A stretch of DNA of 8,974 bases from Desulfobacterales bacterium (GTDB lineage: Bacteria > Desulfobacterota > Desulfobacteria > Desulfobacterales > Desulfosalsimonadaceae): the NCBI GenBank assembly GCA_007127175.1, contig SKZX01000431.1:1-8974 (forward strand), read 5' to 3'. Positions 7,136 through 8,974 of the stretch are shown here, one piece after another; the stretch's first letter is position 1, and the number at the start of each line of letters is the position of its first letter. Below the pieces are notes generated by a model, which was not told the origin of the DNA, made no database searches, and worked only from the letters and a program-made list of their open reading frames with translations. A program made the position numbers and the translations under genes.

Positions 7136-8066
7136 CCAAACGATTGCGGACAGGAGCGTTACGAAACGCAGCGCATTGACGCTGCTTGTTCTTTCAGCAG
7201 GATACCTGCTGCTGTCTTATGTGCTGGTCGGCTTTCAATATGATCAATTAGTGCTTACAGCAACCGTGAACGTCCTGTATTTCCTTTCCCCTTCCAGCAG
7301 GAAACTGGTAGTCGGGTTTTCCGTTTACATCGTGTACTGGGTAATTTTTGACTACATGAAGGCGTTTCCGAACTACTGGTTCAGCACGGTCCGCATTGAA
7401 AGCCTTTACAATGCGGAAAAAGCCTTGTTTGGAATCAGAAGCAATGGACTGCTGTTAACGCCCAACGAGTTTTTTCTGGACTACACCCACGGGGTCCTCG
7501 ATGCCGCAAGCGGGGTTTTTTACTTGACATGGGTACCACTTCCATTGGTCTTTGCCCTATTTCTATTCTTTACCGCCCGAAGGCAGTTCGTTTATTTTTC
7601 GTTCACATTCCTGCTGGTAAACCTGCTTGGCTTTACTGTTTATTACCTTTATCCGGCAGCACCCCCGTGGTATGTTCAACTGCACGGCTTTGATTTCGTT
7701 TCGGACACACCCGGCAATGCAGCAGGTCTGGCGCGCTTCGATGCCCTGCTCGGTATAAATGTGTTCAGCTCGATTTACGCCAAGAGCTCTAACGTTTTTG
7801 CGGCCATGCCGTCTTTGCATTCTTCATACCCGATTCTTGTTTTATTCTATGGCGTAAAAAACAGGCTGGGAGCCGTTAACATAGTATTTGCCGTTATAAC
7901 GGCCGGTATATGGTTTGCCGCGGTTTATACCTCGCACCACTATGTTCTCGATGTACTGGCCGGCATTGCCTGCGCTGTCTGCGGCATCTTGATTTTTAAC
8001 AGGGCCATGGACCGTAAAGGGGTATTTTACCGGGCGGCAACCCTTTTTGAACGGGCGGTTCAGTAA
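7083..8066 (+). CDS. Aur1-like PAP2 family membrane protein, candidate inositolphosphotransferase
   Basis: A 327-residue polytopic protein with about six to seven hydrophobic segments (about 31-50, 74-91, 145-163, 168-190, 263-282, 288-305). PAP2-superfamily motifs appear in the Aur1/inositolphosphotransferase form: PAAPPWY (191-197), MPSLH (242-246) and SHHYVLD (284-290). H246, H286 and D290 match the reported yeast Aur1 triad (H255, H294, D298, from memory) with nearly the same spacing. The upstream RIESLYNAEKALFG stretch (104-117) also fits this subfamily. Aur1 enzymes move phosphoinositol from phosphatidylinositol to ceramide. As the last enzyme of an inositol-lipid cluster, the same chemistry on a ceramide or other lipid alcohol is a reasonable inference; a plain lipid phosphatase is the alternative. 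The ATG at 7083 overlaps the previous gene by 53 bases and has AGG seven bases upstream. An in-frame ATG at 7119 would shorten the overlap to 17 bases. Confidence 0.87.
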   Translation: MQKKPLLQVKNFMKPVADQTIADRSVTKRSALTLLVLSAGYLLLSYVLVGFQYDQLVLTATVNVLYFLSPSSRKLVVGFSVYIVYWVIFDYMKAFPNYWFSTVRIESLYNAEKALFGIRSNGLLLTPNEFFLDYTHGVLDAASGVFYLTWVPLPLVFALFLFFTARRQFVYFSFTFLLVNLLGFTVYYLYPAAPPWYVQLHGFDFVSDTPGNAAGLARFDALLGINVFSSIYAKSSNVFAAMPSLHSSYPILVLFYGVKNRLGAVNIVFAVITAGIWFAAVYTSHHYVLDVLAGIACAVCGILIFNRAMDRKGVFYRAATLFERAVQ

Positions 8067-8107
8067 AGACCGGCACCGAAATCAGCGTTTCCATTTTTTT
8101 TAAATTC

Positions 8108-8113
8108 AGGAGG
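8108..8113 (+). promoter_or_regulatory. Strong Shine-Dalgarno for the 8124 gene
   Basis: A perfect AGGAGG lies 10 bases before the ATG at 8124. It is the strongest ribosome binding site in the window and fixes the start of the last gene. Confidence 0.75.
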
Positions 8114-8123
8114 CTTTCATCCC

Positions 8124-8974
8124 ATGGGAAAATTTAAGCATTTTTTGGCTCGATTGCTGCCGAGAAACAGGCAACACGATGCCGAATGGGTCCCTGACGT
8201 GGGCGCCACACAAAAAATCGTACCCTATGTATTGAAATCAAGGCAGGAGGCTTCCGTGTTTTTGACGGAAGCTTTTGATATCACTGAAACCCTTAAATAT
8301 ATTGATCATTACAACAGCCTTGCGGAGAACGAAAAAATTTCCGTCTTTGTGCTCCTTATCGCCGCCCTCTTGCGCACCGGGATCCATCATCCAACGCTTA
8401 ACCAATATGTTTTGGGGAAACGGCTCTATGCACGAAAAAAATTGCAGGCTTCCTTCACCATCAAGCAGGAATTGGTCGAAGGGGGGGAAGAGGTCGTTGT
8501 CAAGCTGACTTTCAAGCCGGAAGACACGCTCAGGGATGTGGTCAAAAAAATAAACCGGGTTATCGACAAGGTGCGCGATAAAAAACGAACGGAAAAAGAT
8601 GACTTGATTAAAACCCTGCTCAAGCTTCCCCCCGGAATTTTGAGTATGGTTTTCGCGCTTGAAAAACTTCTTCACAAGTGGGGTTTGCTGCCGAAATCCT
8701 TGGTGAATGCAGACCCGCTGTTTTCCAGCGTTTTTATCGCCAACCTGGGAAGTTTGGATTTGGGACCTGTTTATCACCCCTTGTATGAAAGAGGCACAGT
8801 TTCACTTTTTATCGTTTTAAGCAAACAAAGAGCATTTAACGTTGCAGAAAAAGACGGCAGCTTGGTTTCCAGGAAAATGATTGATTTGACTTTTACGGTT
8901 GATTCACGCATTACCGAAGGGTATTCCCTTTCCAAAGCACTGCAGTACCTTAAATCCCTTTTGGAAAACCCCAA
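8124..8974 (+). CDS. Stand-alone E2/CAT-fold acyltransferase-like protein with altered active site (3' partial)
   Basis: The frame stays open from ATG 8124 to the window end, giving 283 visible residues, so the stop lies beyond the window. The sequence follows the catalytic domain of 2-oxoacid dehydrogenase E2 acyltransferases: KISVFVLLIAALLRTGIHHP then TLN (71-93), corresponding to the family's hPelN helix; SSVFIANLG (201-209), corresponding to TFTISNLG; and a final LTFTVDSRITEG then LQYLKSLLENP (255-283), corresponding to LSYDHRVIDGA and the closing helix. No lipoyl or peripheral subunit-binding domain precedes it; only about 35 residues with a basic, partly hydrophobic start. The catalytic HxxxDG motif reads SxxxEG (S261, E265, G266), so normal acetyl transfer is doubtful. 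Because the E2 domain normally ends near this point, few residues should be missing. It follows the Aur1-like gene by 57 bases on the same strand without a clear terminator, so it may belong to the inositol-lipid operon. Its function is not known. Confidence 0.82.
   Translation, partial: MGKFKHFLARLLPRNRQHDAEWVPDVGATQKIVPYVLKSRQEASVFLTEAFDITETLKYIDHYNSLAENEKISVFVLLIAALLRTGIHHPTLNQYVLGKRLYARKKLQASFTIKQELVEGGEEVVVKLTFKPEDTLRDVVKKINRVIDKVRDKKRTEKDDLIKTLLKLPPGILSMVFALEKLLHKWGLLPKSLVNADPLFSSVFIANLGSLDLGPVYHPLYERGTVSLFIVLSKQRAFNVAEKDGSLVSRKMIDLTFTVDSRITEGYSLSKALQYLKSLLENP

Noticed and set aside
8048..8062. Short inverted repeat TGAAC-GGGCG-GTTCA at the end of the Aur1-like gene.
   Set aside because: The five-base arms lie within coding sequence and are not followed by T residues, so neither a terminator nor an operator is supported.
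8238..8777. A 179-codon minus-strand frame near the window end.
   Set aside because: It is the shadow of the E2-like gene, whose plus-strand frame has a strong Shine-Dalgarno and family motifs along its whole length.

Overview
The window reads as one strand of tightly packed protein genes, all on +, from a Gram-negative bacterium (an RND inner-membrane pump implies an outer membrane). The moderate GC content and the style of the response regulator and RND proteins suggest a Desulfobacterota-type (former deltaproteobacterial) genome. That placement is an impression from protein style, not a proven assignment. No RNA genes, CRISPR arrays, insertion sequences or integrase genes were seen.

Layout: (1) 2-1144, the nearly complete C-terminal bulk of a response regulator with receiver, coiled-coil and HD-GYP domains, predicted to degrade cyclic di-GMP. 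(2) 1191-4322, a full-length RND transporter permease, 46 bases downstream and without an adaptor or outer-membrane channel gene in view. (3) 4438-8066, a four-gene cluster: myo-inositol-1-phosphate synthase, a PgpA-family lipid phosphatase, a CDP-alcohol phosphatidyltransferase with PI-phosphate-synthase-like features, and an Aur1-like PAP2 membrane enzyme. (4) 8124 to the window end, a stand-alone protein with the fold of the E2 catalytic (CAT-like) acyltransferase domain, whose catalytic histidine motif is altered. This last gene is easily missed because its reading frame runs off the window.

The centre of interest is region 3. The four genes line up as a complete inositol-lipid pathway: glucose 6-phosphate to inositol 3-phosphate (4438), transfer onto CDP-diacylglycerol to give phosphatidylinositol phosphate (6407), dephosphorylation to phosphatidylinositol (5740), then possible transfer of phosphoinositol to another acceptor such as a ceramide-like lipid (7083). 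From memory, the gene order resembles the inositol-lipid cluster of Bacteroides (MIPS, PIP phosphatase, PIP synthase, inositol phosphorylceramide synthase). The genes abut or overlap except for one 187-base gap (6220-6406) that holds three consecutive inverted repeats. The specific substrates are inference from context. The enzyme families are read directly from motifs.
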